NCBI RefSeq assembly: GCF_036924745.1
Contig: NZ_JAZHSD010000001.1
Location: forward strand, 1 to 64,000
Direction: 5' to 3'
Length of the DNA: 64,000 bases
Origin: Bradyrhizobium sp. AZCC 1693
GTDB taxonomy: Bacteria > Pseudomonadota > Alphaproteobacteria > Rhizobiales > Xanthobacteraceae
In this document: positions 17,614 to 26,835 of the stretch, in pieces
Layout: each line of letters begins with the position of its first letter
How positions within the stretch are numbered: position 1 is the first letter of the stretch
The notes under the pieces: generated by a model
The model's input: the letters and a program-made list of their open reading frames with translations, nothing else
Told to the model about the DNA's origin: nothing
Databases searched by the model: none
Made by a program: the position numbers and the translations under genes

Positions 17614-18408
17614 CTAGAATCCTCCGGCAAGCCTGAAAACGAGCTTCGGCTTATCTTGTGAAACATCGTGAATCAGAGTTGCCGAAAAGGAGTCGCTTTC
17701 GCAAGAAAATGCGTGGCTCAGAACATAGGTGCGGCCAGAAAGGGCGAATGCGAACTCGATGCCGCCGCAGGTATGTTCCACATTCACCTTGGTCGAGCGA
17801 ACGTCTTTGAAGAGGTCCATCAATTTCTGTCCAACCAGTATTGGCACATTTTCACAATAGCTGCAGCCGCTCGATAATTGCTTTTCCAGGTCGGGCACGT
17901 CGTTAGGCGGCGACAAAAACGTCTCAGACAACAAGATGGTTGGCGACAACCGGAGCAGTCGGGTCTTTAGCAGTCGGATATCCGGATCGAGATTTAATTC
18001 CTTCGTGTTCTGGATATGTCGACCTATCCTTCCGACGAGCGCTCCGTCCTGAACTTCCTCGAATGGGAGTTCGTTGACCATCGATGTGTCAGCCAAGATG
18101 GCAATCATGGTGGCGTCCTTCGGCGGTGATGCGGCGACCCGCAGCCGAGTGCTTGTTCTGATGCCGTTCTGGATATCTTCGTTTGCGTTTGAGAATTTTT
18201 CTTTTGGCAGGGCTGAACTCTTCCAGCCTTTGGCGATTACGGTCACCTGCTTTCCTTTTGGAATTGTGCCGTAGACACATACTGAAGAGGATCCGCGTTC
18301 CGGGCACGCGTAGACATCACGAAAAAGGTTACTTTGTTCGCTGGCGCGGCAAGTAGCAGTCGTCAGCAAGATGGCGAATGCCGCCAGTGACAAATATTTC
18401 ATGACCAT
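17614..18408 (-). CDS. Exported protein of unknown function, low G+C
   Basis: A 264-residue protein with a clear Sec signal peptide (MKYLSLAAFAILLTTATCRA; cleavage near residue 22, or lipoprotein-like processing is possible because a Cys is close). The mature part has six or more cysteines (YACPERGSSSVC, CSYCEN, HTCGG, SCES), suggesting disulfides in the periplasm. No family is recognised. By eye its G+C is clearly lower than its neighbours and codon use differs, suggesting recent acquisition. The start may be ATG 18408 or 18402. Confidence 0.7.
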   Translation of the reverse strand: MVMKYLSLAAFAILLTTATCRASEQSNLFRDVYACPERGSSSVCVYGTIPKGKQVTVIAKGWKSSALPKEKFSNANEDIQNGIRTSTRLRVAASPPKDATMIAILADTSMVNELPFEEVQDGALVGRIGRHIQNTKELNLDPDIRLLKTRLLRLSPTILLSETFLSPPNDVPDLEKQLSSGCSYCENVPILVGQKLMDLFKDVRSTKVNVEHTCGGIEFAFALSGRTYVLSHAFSCESDSFSATLIHDVSQDKPKLVFRLAGGF

Positions 18409-18613
18409 CAGGACTCAGGTTTTTCCGGTTTCCGCGCCATTGCGGAGACCTGCCAATCGATGTCGATCAGACCAATCTACCGCATGTGAAGCTTCTCGGT
18501 AACGGGCCGGTACGGCGACAAGAGTGGCTTTTGCCCTGAATTTCAACCACCCGTTCACCAAGTTGAAACTCCCTCCCGGCTAGATTCTGTCTGTTACCTC
18601 GGGGGAGGGGATT

Positions 18614-19006
18614 TTGATCGTTTCGACCGTCGCGGCACAGCGCCGCGCGCTCTTTGTCCTTGCGCTGACGTTGATACTGGGCGTCTCGGGCTTCATCACC
18701 AAGGCATGGGCGGCCGGCGCCTTCGCCGTCGGCAAGTGCGGCGCCTATGGCCAGGCCTATGACTATCCCGCCGAGGCCACTGCGCGCGCCGCGGCGCTGA
18801 AGCAGTGCAGGGGCAGTTGCACCGCGCTCACCATGAAGCGCGCCTGCGCCGCGCTTGCGGTCGACATGACCAACCCCTGCGGACCCCACGGCTATGCCGT
18901 GAAACCGAAAATTTCCAGCTCGCTCAACGCCGCGACAAAGAAGTGCTACGATTTCGGCGGCAAGGAATGCGTCATCCGCGCCTGGGCCTGCGACGCAAAG
19001 GGATAG
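18614..19006 (+). CDS. DUF4189-type secreted cysteine-rich protein
   Basis: A 130-residue protein with an N-terminal signal sequence (residues 1-33, ending AWAAG) followed by a DUF4189-like domain: GAFAVGKCGAYGQAYDYP, AAALKQCRGSC, CAALAVD and a final AWACDAKG. Six or more cysteines imply an extracytoplasmic location. Start is TTG at 18614, supported by GGGAGGGG five bases upstream. Members occur near rhizobial envelope genes, but no function is established. Confidence 0.75.
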   Translation: MIVSTVAAQRRALFVLALTLILGVSGFITKAWAAGAFAVGKCGAYGQAYDYPAEATARAAALKQCRGSCTALTMKRACAALAVDMTNPCGPHGYAVKPKISSSLNAATKKCYDFGGKECVIRAWACDAKG

Positions 19007-19105
19007 CGCCAGGGGACAGCGTCAAGGGCATGCACCCATAAAGCCTGCGACGTGAGAATGCTGCGTCGCTCACTCCGAGTTAAGCGACGCAGCACTCAGG
19101 CTTAC

Positions 19106-21001
19106 TTACTCCCAGTCGAAATGATGCAATTCATTCGGCCTTACACCCTGCAGGTCGATGGTCTCGTTGCCGACTTGCAACAATGTTCCCCCGTGATGGT
19201 CAGATGATTTCCTGACATGGGCATCGGTCACGAGTTGCAGCTTGTCTTCGTTCGGATCGAAGTCGGTGATAACAGCAGTGTTGTGCCGACCCTTGATTTG
19301 ATCAAGGTTGATCACGAAGGTGTCGGCACCATCACCACCGGTCATCGTCATGTGGCCGCGCGCCGCCACCAGCGTGTCATCCAGCTCCCCGCCGGTCAGC
19401 GTATCCTTGCCGGCCGATCCGACCACAAGTTGCGCCATGCCTTCGGCGGCCTCTTCTCCGGTCGGGTCTACGCCTCCCAGGGTGCCGCTGTGCCGCTCGG
19501 TGGCGACGAAGGCATCACTCTGCATGGCGGTGGTATCGGTGTCGCGCAGGATCAGGTCCGACAGGGTGGTGCTCTCGATTTCCCTTAGCGTCTCCCTGTC
19601 GAACTTCTGATTCTCGAAATAGTACCGATCGCCGTCGCGCAATGCGGTGAACTGATCGCCGATGATCTTGCCGAAGGTAGGTCCGATGATGGCGCCTTCG
19701 GCATGGTCCTCCGCCAATCCGCCAGCCCACAAATCGACGGCATTGATATCGCCATAGGCTTTCTCGAACGCGGCTGCTGTCTCCGGATCAGAGCTCAGCT
19801 GATCGAAGCTGGTGTATGGCGCAAGCCCCAGCGCCTCCCGAGTCTGGTTCAGCGTACCCAGCCCAAGATCATGGCCGCGCTGGATATTGATCGCCGCCAG
19901 ATCCATGCCATCGGGAGGATCGACCAGAAAATTCCGCAAGCCGTCGACGATGTGGGCGTCCAGCGGGTTGGCCAGGTCTCCCGACAGATGCCGAAGCAAG
20001 CCATCGGCACCCGTAGCGTTGAAAGTCGCCGGGTTTTCGAAGAACGATTCCGCCAGCGTCTGCTCCGACGTGAAGGCACCCAGATTGCTGATCGCGCTGA
20101 TTTCGTCTGACACGATGGAGTGACCGAAGCGGTAGGCAGCGCCGGCAAACTCCTCGGTGATCCGCGAGTCTACCGCAGGATCGTAGCCGTGGTACGGCTT
20201 GATCGCGTCCTCGCCCAACAGATGCGGCAGGAACTCGCTGTAGGTGATGTTGACCATCTCAGCCGTGGTGATGGCCTTGGCCGTCTCGTACAGCCTGTCG
20301 CCGCTCCAGTTCGGATGTTCCTCGTGCAGTCGATCGACCTGATAATTGTGTTCGCGCACAAACAGGACCTGCAAGGCCGTCAGGTCGGGGTTCTCCTGCG
20401 CCCGCACGTCGCCGGCCGCAAAGGCCGGGCCCTGAGGGGTATCGACGATGGGCAGATTATCGCCCTCCGACATCTTCATATGACCGTCGGCGGTCCGCAG
20501 GTTCGCGGCAGTGGCTGCGTCGGATCCGTATATTTGTGATCCATCCAGCCAACCCGTGACCGTATTGATGGCGGTTGCGGGGTGCCCGGGAACGCCGGTC
20601 GCAGGATCGATCGCGACCCGCGTCAACGGGATGCTGCTGCCGGGCGGCAGAAACTGATCATCCGCCGGGACCGGGATCGAGATGTCAGTGGTTGTGGCCG
20701 ACTTTTGCAGATCCAGATCATGATCGATGAACTGGCCCCACGCATACATCATGCCTGACAGCGCGACGCCGTTGTCGTCAGTCAAATGCGGGCCGTCCTC
20801 TCCGGCGTCCTCCTGCGCCACAACGATGTTACTGATCTCGCGGGGATTAGGCCCCGTTGTCATTTCGTTGAACCCATCGGCGAAGTTCGCCGGACCCACG
20901 CGAGTAAAGTCGGTGCCGGCCTGGTTCAGGGTGGGATCGGCAAGATTGTTGTTGGAGCCGTCGATGGTACGGAAGTCGAGTGTACGGAATCGGTGTGCCA
21001 T
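19106..21001 (-). CDS. Heme peroxidase (animal/peroxicin type) with RTX-like C-terminus
   Basis: A 631-residue enzyme of the peroxidase-cyclooxygenase superfamily. It shows the distal His94 in WGQFIDHDLD, the catalytic Arg200 region GDVRAQENPDLTALQVLFVREHN, and the proximal His294 in YRFGHSI. The domain ends near residue 510. Residues 530-600 contain RTX/hemolysin-type calcium-binding nonapeptide units (GSAGKDTLTGG, TMTGGDGADTF) and an ITDFDPNEDKLQL block as in type I-secreted proteins. There is no N-terminal signal, so export by a type I system is inferred; none is encoded nearby. GGGAGGG precedes the ATG. Confidence 0.88.
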   Translation of the reverse strand: MAHRFRTLDFRTIDGSNNNLADPTLNQAGTDFTRVGPANFADGFNEMTTGPNPREISNIVVAQEDAGEDGPHLTDDNGVALSGMMYAWGQFIDHDLDLQKSATTTDISIPVPADDQFLPPGSSIPLTRVAIDPATGVPGHPATAINTVTGWLDGSQIYGSDAATAANLRTADGHMKMSEGDNLPIVDTPQGPAFAAGDVRAQENPDLTALQVLFVREHNYQVDRLHEEHPNWSGDRLYETAKAITTAEMVNITYSEFLPHLLGEDAIKPYHGYDPAVDSRITEEFAGAAYRFGHSIVSDEISAISNLGAFTSEQTLAESFFENPATFNATGADGLLRHLSGDLANPLDAHIVDGLRNFLVDPPDGMDLAAINIQRGHDLGLGTLNQTREALGLAPYTSFDQLSSDPETAAAFEKAYGDINAVDLWAGGLAEDHAEGAIIGPTFGKIIGDQFTALRDGDRYYFENQKFDRETLREIESTTLSDLILRDTDTTAMQSDAFVATERHSGTLGGVDPTGEEAAEGMAQLVVGSAGKDTLTGGELDDTLVAARGHMTMTGGDGADTFVINLDQIKGRHNTAVITDFDPNEDKLQLVTDAHVRKSSDHHGGTLLQVGNETIDLQGVRPNELHHFDWE

Positions 21002-21237
21002 GGCTCACCCTCCCTATGGAGTGTATGACCCCAGCTCCTCTACATTGACGACCCCTTGACGGCCCTTGAAATGGCGCTTTCATGAATCATTGTGATTGTT
21101 GGGTGACTGTTGAGAGACGGCATGCTGGCTTTTCGGAGGCGTCGCCGAGTCGATCAGCTTTCATCGCTCGACCTATCCGTGCTCGACATATTCGCTGCTG
21201 GCGACGCAAGCCGGAATGACATCTTTGGGGCAATCCA

Positions 21238-21648
21238 ATGCAATTCGACACCAAGATCGCGGTCGTGATCCGGACCGATCTTGAACCGTGGCAGAAGCTC
21301 AACGTCGCTTCGTTCCTGGCCGGCGGGATTGCCGCCGCCTTTCCCGAATGTATCGGCGAGCCCTATGGCGACGCATCAGGCACGAAATATCTGTCGCTGA
21401 TCGGCCAGCCGATCCTGATCTACGGCGCCGATCGCCCGGCGCTCTCCCGCGCGCTCGAGCGGGCGCTGACGCGCAACGTCACGCCCGCAGTCTATACCGA
21501 GGACATGTTCAGGACCACGCACGACGCCGCCAACCGCGAGGTGGTCAAGGCCGTGATCCGCGCCGAGCTCAATCTGGTAGGCCTCGCGATGCGCGCCGAG
21601 CGCAAGGTGATCGACAAGATCGTCGACGGGCTGAAGTTTCATGGCTAG
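21238..21648 (+). CDS. DUF2000-family protein
   Basis: A 136-residue cytoplasmic protein of the DUF2000 family (start MQFDTKIAVVIRTDL, GEPYGDASGTKYLSLIGQPILIYGAD, ending VDKIVDGLKFHG-like). The fold is related to peptidyl-tRNA hydrolase 2, but no activity is proven. It is a single gene with no operon partner. A decayed second copy of its 3' end lies at 25757-25875. Confidence 0.85.
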   Translation: MQFDTKIAVVIRTDLEPWQKLNVASFLAGGIAAAFPECIGEPYGDASGTKYLSLIGQPILIYGADRPALSRALERALTRNVTPAVYTEDMFRTTHDAANREVVKAVIRAELNLVGLAMRAERKVIDKIVDGLKFHG

Positions 21649-21974
21649 CAGCGGACTGCTGAATTCAGAGCGAGGTCCTCAGGCGGTTACGCGCCTTCAC
21701 AGGTGCGAAAGCCCTGATCGCAAATTCCGTGCCTTTAGAATGCCGAACGGGTCTTCTCGTTGGGCCAGCTTCGCGCCGTGCGCCGATTTCTTCCGCCCCA
21801 GCTCCGCGTGGTCCGGTCTGCTTGCGGGGGGGGCACGCCGGCGGCTTCCCCTGGCCGTCTTCCCCTGGCCATCTTGCGGCAGGCGCGCAAAACGCAAATA
21901 CTCCGCCCAGTCGGGATTCCCGAAGGGGAAACCGGCCAACAAAGCCCGGGAGCGGGCAACAAGGGAGAGAAGTC
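21649..21974 (+). other. Intergenic leader upstream of sorA
   Basis: About 325 bases without a supported gene. The reading frame of sorA is open upstream, but the Tat signal and ribosome site place the start at 21975. The stretch holds a G8 run (21827-21834), a near-direct repeat CCCCTGGCC at about 21846 and 21860, and a dyad TTCCCGAAGGGGAA at 21925-21938. No clear promoter is seen. Confidence 0.5.
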
Positions 21975-23264
21975 ATGGCGCGGGAAACCGGAGCCAATTC
22001 GGCTGATGGCAACAACTTCGAGACCAGCCGGCGCAGATTTTTGGGCAGTTCAGGTCTGGCGGCGATCGGCGCCGTCATCGGCGGCGCGCTGCCGCTGTCA
22101 CGCAACGGCGGCATGCCTCAGGCCCACGCGCAGGCCGCCGCGCCCGCTGCGGCGAAGGCGCCGCAATATCTGAAATTCCCCGGCAAGAACGAAGGCCTCG
22201 TCGTGCTTGGCGAAAAGCCGCTGGTCGCCGAGACGCCGGAAAGCCTGCTCGATGACGACACCACGCCGATCGAGAAATTCTACATCCGCAACAACGGACA
22301 GATCCCCGAGGAGGCGAAGGACCCCGACGGCTGGAAGATCACCATCGACGGCGAGGTCAACAACAAGATCGAGATCACGCTCGGCGAACTGAAATCGAAA
22401 TACAAGGCCGTGACGCGGCGCATGGTGCTGGAATGCGGTGGCAACGGCCGGGCGGGCTTCTCGCCGCCGGCGCGCGGCAACCAGTGGACCAATGGCGGGG
22501 CGGGCTGCGCCGAATGGACCGGCGTGCCGCTCGCCGACCTGCTCAAGAAGGCCGGGCTGAAGTCCAGCGCAAAATACACCGCGCATTATGCCGCCGATTT
22601 GCATCTGTCGGGCGACGCCGGCAAGCCGAGCATCTCGCGCGGCGTGCGCATCGAGAAGGCCATGGATCCGAATACGATGATCGTGTGGGCCATGAACGGC
22701 AAGCCGCTGCCGAACATCCATGGCGGACCGGTGCGTCTGATCGTGCCGGGCTGGGCGGGCTCGGCCTCGCAAAAGTGGCTGACGCGCATCACCATCCGCG
22801 ACAAGGAGCATGACGGCCCCGGCATGACGGAATTTTCCTATCGGCTCGCCATCAAGCCGATGGTGCCCGGGGGCAAGGCCGATCCGGCGAATTTCCGCAT
22901 CCTGGAATCGATGCCGGTGCGTTCCATCATCACCAATCCGGCGAACGGCGCCAAGTTCGCCGCCGGCACCAAGGAGCTGAAGCTGCGAGGCGCCTCCTGG
23001 GCCGGCGATCTCACCGTCAAGCAGGTGGATATCTCGACCGATTTCGGCGCGAGCTGGCAGCGGACCACGCTGCAAAAGCCGAAGAACAAATACGACTGGC
23101 AGCGCTGGACCGCGACCTTAAAACTGCCGACCGACGGCTATTTCGAAATCTGGGCGCGCGCCACCGATTCGAAGGGCGCGATGCAGCCGCATCAGGCCGG
23201 CTTCTGGAATCCGCAAGGCTATGGCGGCAACGCCATGCACCGCATCGCCGTGCTGGTCGGATGA
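21975..23264 (+). CDS. sorA: Sulfite dehydrogenase molybdenum subunit
   Basis: Periplasmic sulfite:cytochrome c oxidoreductase (sulfite to sulfate), catalytic subunit, 429 residues. A Tat signal SRRRFLGSSG is at residues 19-28 and cleavage is expected after AHAQA. The Mo-cofactor cysteine lies in RMVLECGGNGR (about Cys154). The moco-binding domain is followed by a dimerisation domain (from about residue 300: MPVRSIITNPANG). The start is chosen for AAGGGAGAGAAG just upstream of ATG 21975. The partner sorB overlaps by four bases. Confidence 0.92.
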   Translation: MARETGANSADGNNFETSRRRFLGSSGLAAIGAVIGGALPLSRNGGMPQAHAQAAAPAAAKAPQYLKFPGKNEGLVVLGEKPLVAETPESLLDDDTTPIEKFYIRNNGQIPEEAKDPDGWKITIDGEVNNKIEITLGELKSKYKAVTRRMVLECGGNGRAGFSPPARGNQWTNGGAGCAEWTGVPLADLLKKAGLKSSAKYTAHYAADLHLSGDAGKPSISRGVRIEKAMDPNTMIVWAMNGKPLPNIHGGPVRLIVPGWAGSASQKWLTRITIRDKEHDGPGMTEFSYRLAIKPMVPGGKADPANFRILESMPVRSIITNPANGAKFAAGTKELKLRGASWAGDLTVKQVDISTDFGASWQRTTLQKPKNKYDWQRWTATLKLPTDGYFEIWARATDSKGAMQPHQAGFWNPQGYGGNAMHRIAVLVG

Positions 23265-23611
23265 TGGTGCGTTTTGCGTGGCTCGCATTGGCCGGCGTGC
23301 TCTGGATAGCGCCGGCCATGGCGCAAACAACCTTTACCCCGCGCGACGAAAGTCCGGAGCAGTTTGCCGCGGGCGCCGGCCGCGACGAGGCCTTCTACGC
23401 CTGCACCGCCTGCCACGGCTTCCGGCTGGTGGCGCAGCAGGGTATGACGCGCGCGCAGTGGGAGGATTCGATCAACCTGATGGTCCGCCGCCACAACATG
23501 CCGCCGCTCGACGACAAGGACCGCGAAAAAGTGCTGAATTATCTCGAGACGGCCTATCCGCCGCGCGCGCCGGCGGGCCGGGGAGGCTGGGTGAACCCGT
23601 TTGCGAAGTGA
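23261..23611 (+). CDS. sorB: Sulfite dehydrogenase cytochrome c subunit
   Basis: A 116-residue periplasmic c-type cytochrome with a Sec signal (cleavage after MAQ, residue 22) and one heme site, CTACH at residues 48-52. A likely axial Met is in RRHNMPPLDD. It accepts electrons from the SorA molybdenum centre. ATGA overlap with sorA indicates coupling. Confidence 0.9.
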   Translation: MMVRFAWLALAGVLWIAPAMAQTTFTPRDESPEQFAAGAGRDEAFYACTACHGFRLVAQQGMTRAQWEDSINLMVRRHNMPPLDDKDREKVLNYLETAYPPRAPAGRGGWVNPFAK

Positions 23612-23704
23612 ATGCCTGGATATGAATGATGCGGCCAGCTGTGCCCTTGACGCAGCCGCTCGCCAAGCCAGAATGGCCGGTGGTTTGCGCCGGGAGGCGA
23701 TCAT

Positions 23705-23926
23705 ATGAGGTTTTTGATTACTGCGCAGGATACGGCGGGAAACGTGACCCTTAATCGGGCGTCGGTTCCAGCTGCGTTGAAGAAAGCCACAGAACTGATA
23801 TCGGACGGCTGCTGGAACGTCGAGATCGTAACGCCCGATGGGGCCACCTATCACCCCGGTGAGTTCGATCAGTTGAGAGAGCGAGCTGGCCCGGCGGACC
23901 CCGATCTATCGCTGACCGCGCAATAG
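23705..23926 (+). CDS. Small hypothetical protein
   Basis: A 73-residue soluble protein (MRFLITAQDTAG..., with the segment LISDGCWNVEIVTPDG). A similar arrangement is seen in small DUF-type proteins of Bradyrhizobium. GGAGG lies eight bases before the ATG, which is the main support. No signal or membrane segment and no known function. Confidence 0.65.
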   Translation: MRFLITAQDTAGNVTLNRASVPAALKKATELISDGCWNVEIVTPDGATYHPGEFDQLRERAGPADPDLSLTAQ

Positions 23927-24075
23927 CGGAGCTCCATGCTTCGCCCTCAATCAGCTTCGTGCCGGAAGCTGCTGACCGGGTGAGTGCGCATTGATAAGCC
24001 GCCAGGCAAGTCCGTACGCGGTAGATGCGCCGGGTTTCTTGGCGTGCTCTGCTCGTCCTGCTGCCTCGCCGCGAA

Positions 24076-24303
24076 TTACCCTTCCAGGGTAAATCCAACC
24101 CGCAAGGCGACCTGGTAGTGGCGCACGGATCCACCCTCGATGTGGCCGCGCGTTTGCACCACTTCGAACCATTTCATGCCGCGAACGGTCTTTGATGCGC
24201 GGGTGATCGCGTTCTGAATGGCATCCTCCATGCTTTTTTCCGAAGATCCGACGAGTTCAAGGATCTTGTAAACGTGGTCTTTCATTTCGGCTGGATCTGG
24301 CAC
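24076..24303 (-). CDS. Dodecin (flavin-binding dodecamer)
   Basis: Small flavin-storage or buffering protein that assembles as a hollow dodecamer. It matches the family across its length: [21 protein letters not shown], then [15 protein letters not shown] and [13 protein letters not shown]; the flavin-stacking Trp is in MKWFEV. Start taken as GTG at 24303, with GGAGG six bases upstream, giving 75 residues; ATG at 24285 gives 69, closer to the family length. Confidence 0.9.
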   Translation of the reverse strand: MPDPAEMKDHVYKILELVGSSEKSMEDAIQNAITRASKTVRGMKWFEVVQTRGHIEGGSVRHYQVALRVGFTLEG

Positions 24304-24650
24304 GGCGAACCTCCGTTGCAATAGGCGTGGGGCAATCCGGGTTTATCGCCCACGGCGGTGTCTCGATCCGCGTGAGCCAACGCCATGCTCTCATCGGAGT
24401 TCCGACGGCCAGGCATGATTGTCGGGGGCAGGCGGCTGGGCCGTCCGACAGGTGCGTGCCTGAGACGAAGTGCCATCGAGGATTTGCAGCGGCTCGCATT
24501 GGGTTTTAGTGTAAGGCGACGGCACGCTAAATTGACCGGTTTCGCGCTTCCACGCATGCCCCGAAGTTCGTTATGCTGAGGGCCAAATGGTCCCGGGCTC
24601 TATGCGCGCCCTACGCCAATGGACTTGCATCTCGAGGGAGTGAGCACATC
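24304..24650. other. Divergent intergenic region dodecin/TRAP binding protein
   Basis: About 345 bases between divergent genes. Only short unsupported frames are present. Promoters of both genes should lie here; I see no confident -35/-10 pair or operator. Confidence 0.4.
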
Positions 24651-25739
24651 ATGAAACGCCGGACGTTCCTCAAAGGCAGCGCCCTGGCCGGCGCGACGGC
24701 GCTGGTTGCGGCGCCTGCGATCGCGCAAGTGGCGCCCGAGATCAAGTGGCGCCTGACCTCGAGCTTTCCAAAATCGCTCGATACCATCTTCGGCACGGCG
24801 CAGACCTTTGCGAAATACGTCGCCGACGCCACTGACAACAAGTTTCAGATCCAGACGTTTTCGGCCGGCGAGATCGTGCCCGGCCTGCAGGCGCTCGACG
24901 CCGTGAGCAACGCGACCGTCGAGATGGCGCAGACGCCGCTCTATTTCTACATCGGCAAGGAGCCGGCGCTGGCCTATGCGACAGGGGCGCCGTTCGGCAT
25001 GAACCACCGCCATCAGCATTCGTGGTGGTCGTTCGGCGGCGGCGCCGAACTCTGCAACGAGGCGCTGAAACCCTTCAAGACGCATGCCATCCTGTGCGGC
25101 AATTCCGGCACGCAAATGGGCGGCTGGTTCCGCAAGGAGATCAAGACACCGGATGACCTCAAAGGCCTCAAGTTCCGCATCGCGGGCATGGGCGGCCATG
25201 TGCTGGCAAAGCTCGGCGTGGTGCCGCAGCAGATCGCGGGCGGGGATGTATATCCAGCGCTCGAGAAGGGGACAATCGATGCCGCGGAGTTCGTCGGTCC
25301 CTATGATGACGAGAAGCTCGGTTTCTACAAGGTCGCGAAGTACTACTACTTCCCCGGCTGGTGGGAAGGCGGCGCCATGCTGCACATGATCATCAACGAA
25401 GAGAAGTGGAATGCGCTTCCCAAACAATACCAGGCGGTCCTCAACCAGGCCGGTTCGGCCGCGGGCGCGTGGATGATCGAAAAATACGACAGCGTCAATC
25501 CCGCCGCCCTGAAGCGGCTGGTCGCGGGAGGAGCTGAGCTGCGCGCTTTCCCGCAACCGGTCATGGAGGCCTGCTACAAGGCCACGCAGGACCATCTGAA
25601 CGAGATTGCCGAGAAGAGCGCGCTCTTCAAGAAGACCAAGGAGAGCCACGACGCGTATATGAAGGAAGTGCTGTTCTACACGCAGATCGCGGAAAACTAT
25701 TACGACAACTACCTGCTCAGCAAAATGCGCAAGGGGTGA
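24651..25739 (+). CDS. TRAP transporter periplasmic substrate-binding protein
   Basis: DctP-type binding protein, 362 residues. It has a Tat-like signal (KRRTFLKGSALAG, cleavage after AIAQ near residue 27). The mature domain shows family blocks WRLTSSFPKSLD, the GGWFRKEIKTPDDLKGLKFRIAGMGG substrate-Arg loop and EFVGPYDDEKLGFYKVAKYYYFPGWWEGG. The last block resembles the 2-oxoacid/lactate-binding TakP subgroup. No DctQ or DctM membrane gene is adjacent, so it is an orphan here. GAGGGAG precedes the ATG. Confidence 0.9.
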   Translation: MKRRTFLKGSALAGATALVAAPAIAQVAPEIKWRLTSSFPKSLDTIFGTAQTFAKYVADATDNKFQIQTFSAGEIVPGLQALDAVSNATVEMAQTPLYFYIGKEPALAYATGAPFGMNHRHQHSWWSFGGGAELCNEALKPFKTHAILCGNSGTQMGGWFRKEIKTPDDLKGLKFRIAGMGGHVLAKLGVVPQQIAGGDVYPALEKGTIDAAEFVGPYDDEKLGFYKVAKYYYFPGWWEGGAMLHMIINEEKWNALPKQYQAVLNQAGSAAGAWMIEKYDSVNPAALKRLVAGGAELRAFPQPVMEACYKATQDHLNEIAEKSALFKKTKESHDAYMKEVLFYTQIAENYYDNYLLSKMRKG

Positions 25740-25756
25740 GCGCGCCCCGGTCGGCG

Positions 25757-25875
25757 CGGCCAACTGCGGGGTGGCGAGGGCAGTGATCCGCGCCGAACTC
25801 CATCTGCTCGGCTCGCGATGCGCGCAGGGCGCAAGGCGATCGACGAGATCGTCGACGGGCTGAAGCTTCACAGCT
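25757..25875 (+). pseudogene. Remnant of a second DUF2000 gene (3' end)
   Basis: DNA closely similar to 21525-21648 of the intact DUF2000 gene: matching runs include GTGATCCGCGCCGA, CTCGCGATGCGCGC and GATCGTCGACGGGCTGAAG. The 5' two-thirds are missing and there are small indels that break the frame. It lies 17 bases after the TRAP binding-protein stop. Confidence 0.8.
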
Positions 25876-25916
25876 GGCGCGCAGACCGATAAATTCGGAG
25901 CGGCCGGCGATGAATC

Positions 25917-26228
25917 CTACATTCCAATAAATCCACGCAGCTTCTTGACCGTTTCGGCGGCGTCCCTGGCTTCCTCGGTTGTCAGGACGATGATCTCGCC
26001 AGTACGCTCGTGCAAGACGCTGTGATGGATTGCCGCGCCTGAAAGGCCGTCCACGTCCGACTTCACCGCGATGTCGTCGATATTGGAGAGCGCGAATTCG
26101 ACGGGCTTTTTGTTCCACAGCAGTATTTTTTGCTGAAGCGTTGCCTTGCCGGAATCCTTGTCGAGCGTCAGTGTCGTTGAGCCGGCTTTCAAAACGAGCC
26201 TGCGCGGAGTTTCTTCGATACTAGCCAT
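25917..26228 (-). CDS. Conserved hypothetical protein
   Basis: A 103-residue soluble protein (MASIEETPRRLVLKAGSTTLTL..., then SNIDDIAVKSDVDG and TTEEARDAAETVKKLRGFIGM). The pattern of beta-strands followed by one helix suggests a small PH-like or DUF fold, but no family is recognised. GAGGGGA lies about ten bases before the ATG. It is a lone gene. Confidence 0.68.
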   Translation of the reverse strand: MASIEETPRRLVLKAGSTTLTLDKDSGKATLQQKILLWNKKPVEFALSNIDDIAVKSDVDGLSGAAIHHSVLHERTGEIIVLTTEEARDAAETVKKLRGFIGM

Positions 26229-26463
26229 GGCAGGTCCCCTCGCTGGTTCCCTACATTCACATGTCAGATATCGGGTGATGCACCGATAGACGGTTATATC
26301 GCCGAAAATTTTCGCAAGGTTTATGTGCCGTGTCGAGCGGCAAATTGACGCCAGCGCCAGACCTATGTCCTTGGGCGGCTTCCGACATGGTCTGCCGGCC
26401 GGCGACGGCTGGATCGCCCAGCGGACATTTGCCGGGACGTCGAATCAACCGGCCATCCCGGGC

Positions 26464-26835
26464 TCACTCGACGAGTTTCCAATATGAGTCTTTTCGAACC
26501 ACTTTGCCGTCGCGGAAGCTGTAGAAGTCGCAACCCCGCACTTCCAGCTTCTTGCCATCCCGACCAGTGCCAGTGAGGCACCATTTCGAAATGCCGGTTT
26601 GAGTTTGCGAATCCACAAAATGCTCGGCGTTTCCGTAATGGACGTCGGGCAGTCCTTCAAAACGCCCAGCCAGCCCTTGCCGCACATTCTGCTTGCCCTC
26701 AGAACGGGAGCCATACGGCTTATTCCCCCTTGGCATCTCCAAAACGCAATCATCGGCAAAGAAACTCATGATCCGGTCCAGATCGTGCGCATTAAACGCA
26801 TCGCACAGCTCTGTTAGCTTGGCTCGAATATCCAT
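26464..26835 (-). CDS. NTF2-like/SnoaL-fold protein
   Basis: A 123-residue cone-fold protein (MDIRAKLTELCDAFNAHDLDRIMSFF, GNKPYGSRSEGKQNVRQGLAGRF, then DFYSFRDGKVVRKDSYWKLVE). The pattern AFNAHDLDRIMSFFADDC and the DGKV ending are typical of SnoaL-like ketosteroid-isomerase relatives. The substrate is unknown. Start at 26835 is chosen over one 45 bases upstream because GAGG precedes it. Confidence 0.8.
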   Translation of the reverse strand: MDIRAKLTELCDAFNAHDLDRIMSFFADDCVLEMPRGNKPYGSRSEGKQNVRQGLAGRFEGLPDVHYGNAEHFVDSQTQTGISKWCLTGTGRDGKKLEVRGCDFYSFRDGKVVRKDSYWKLVE

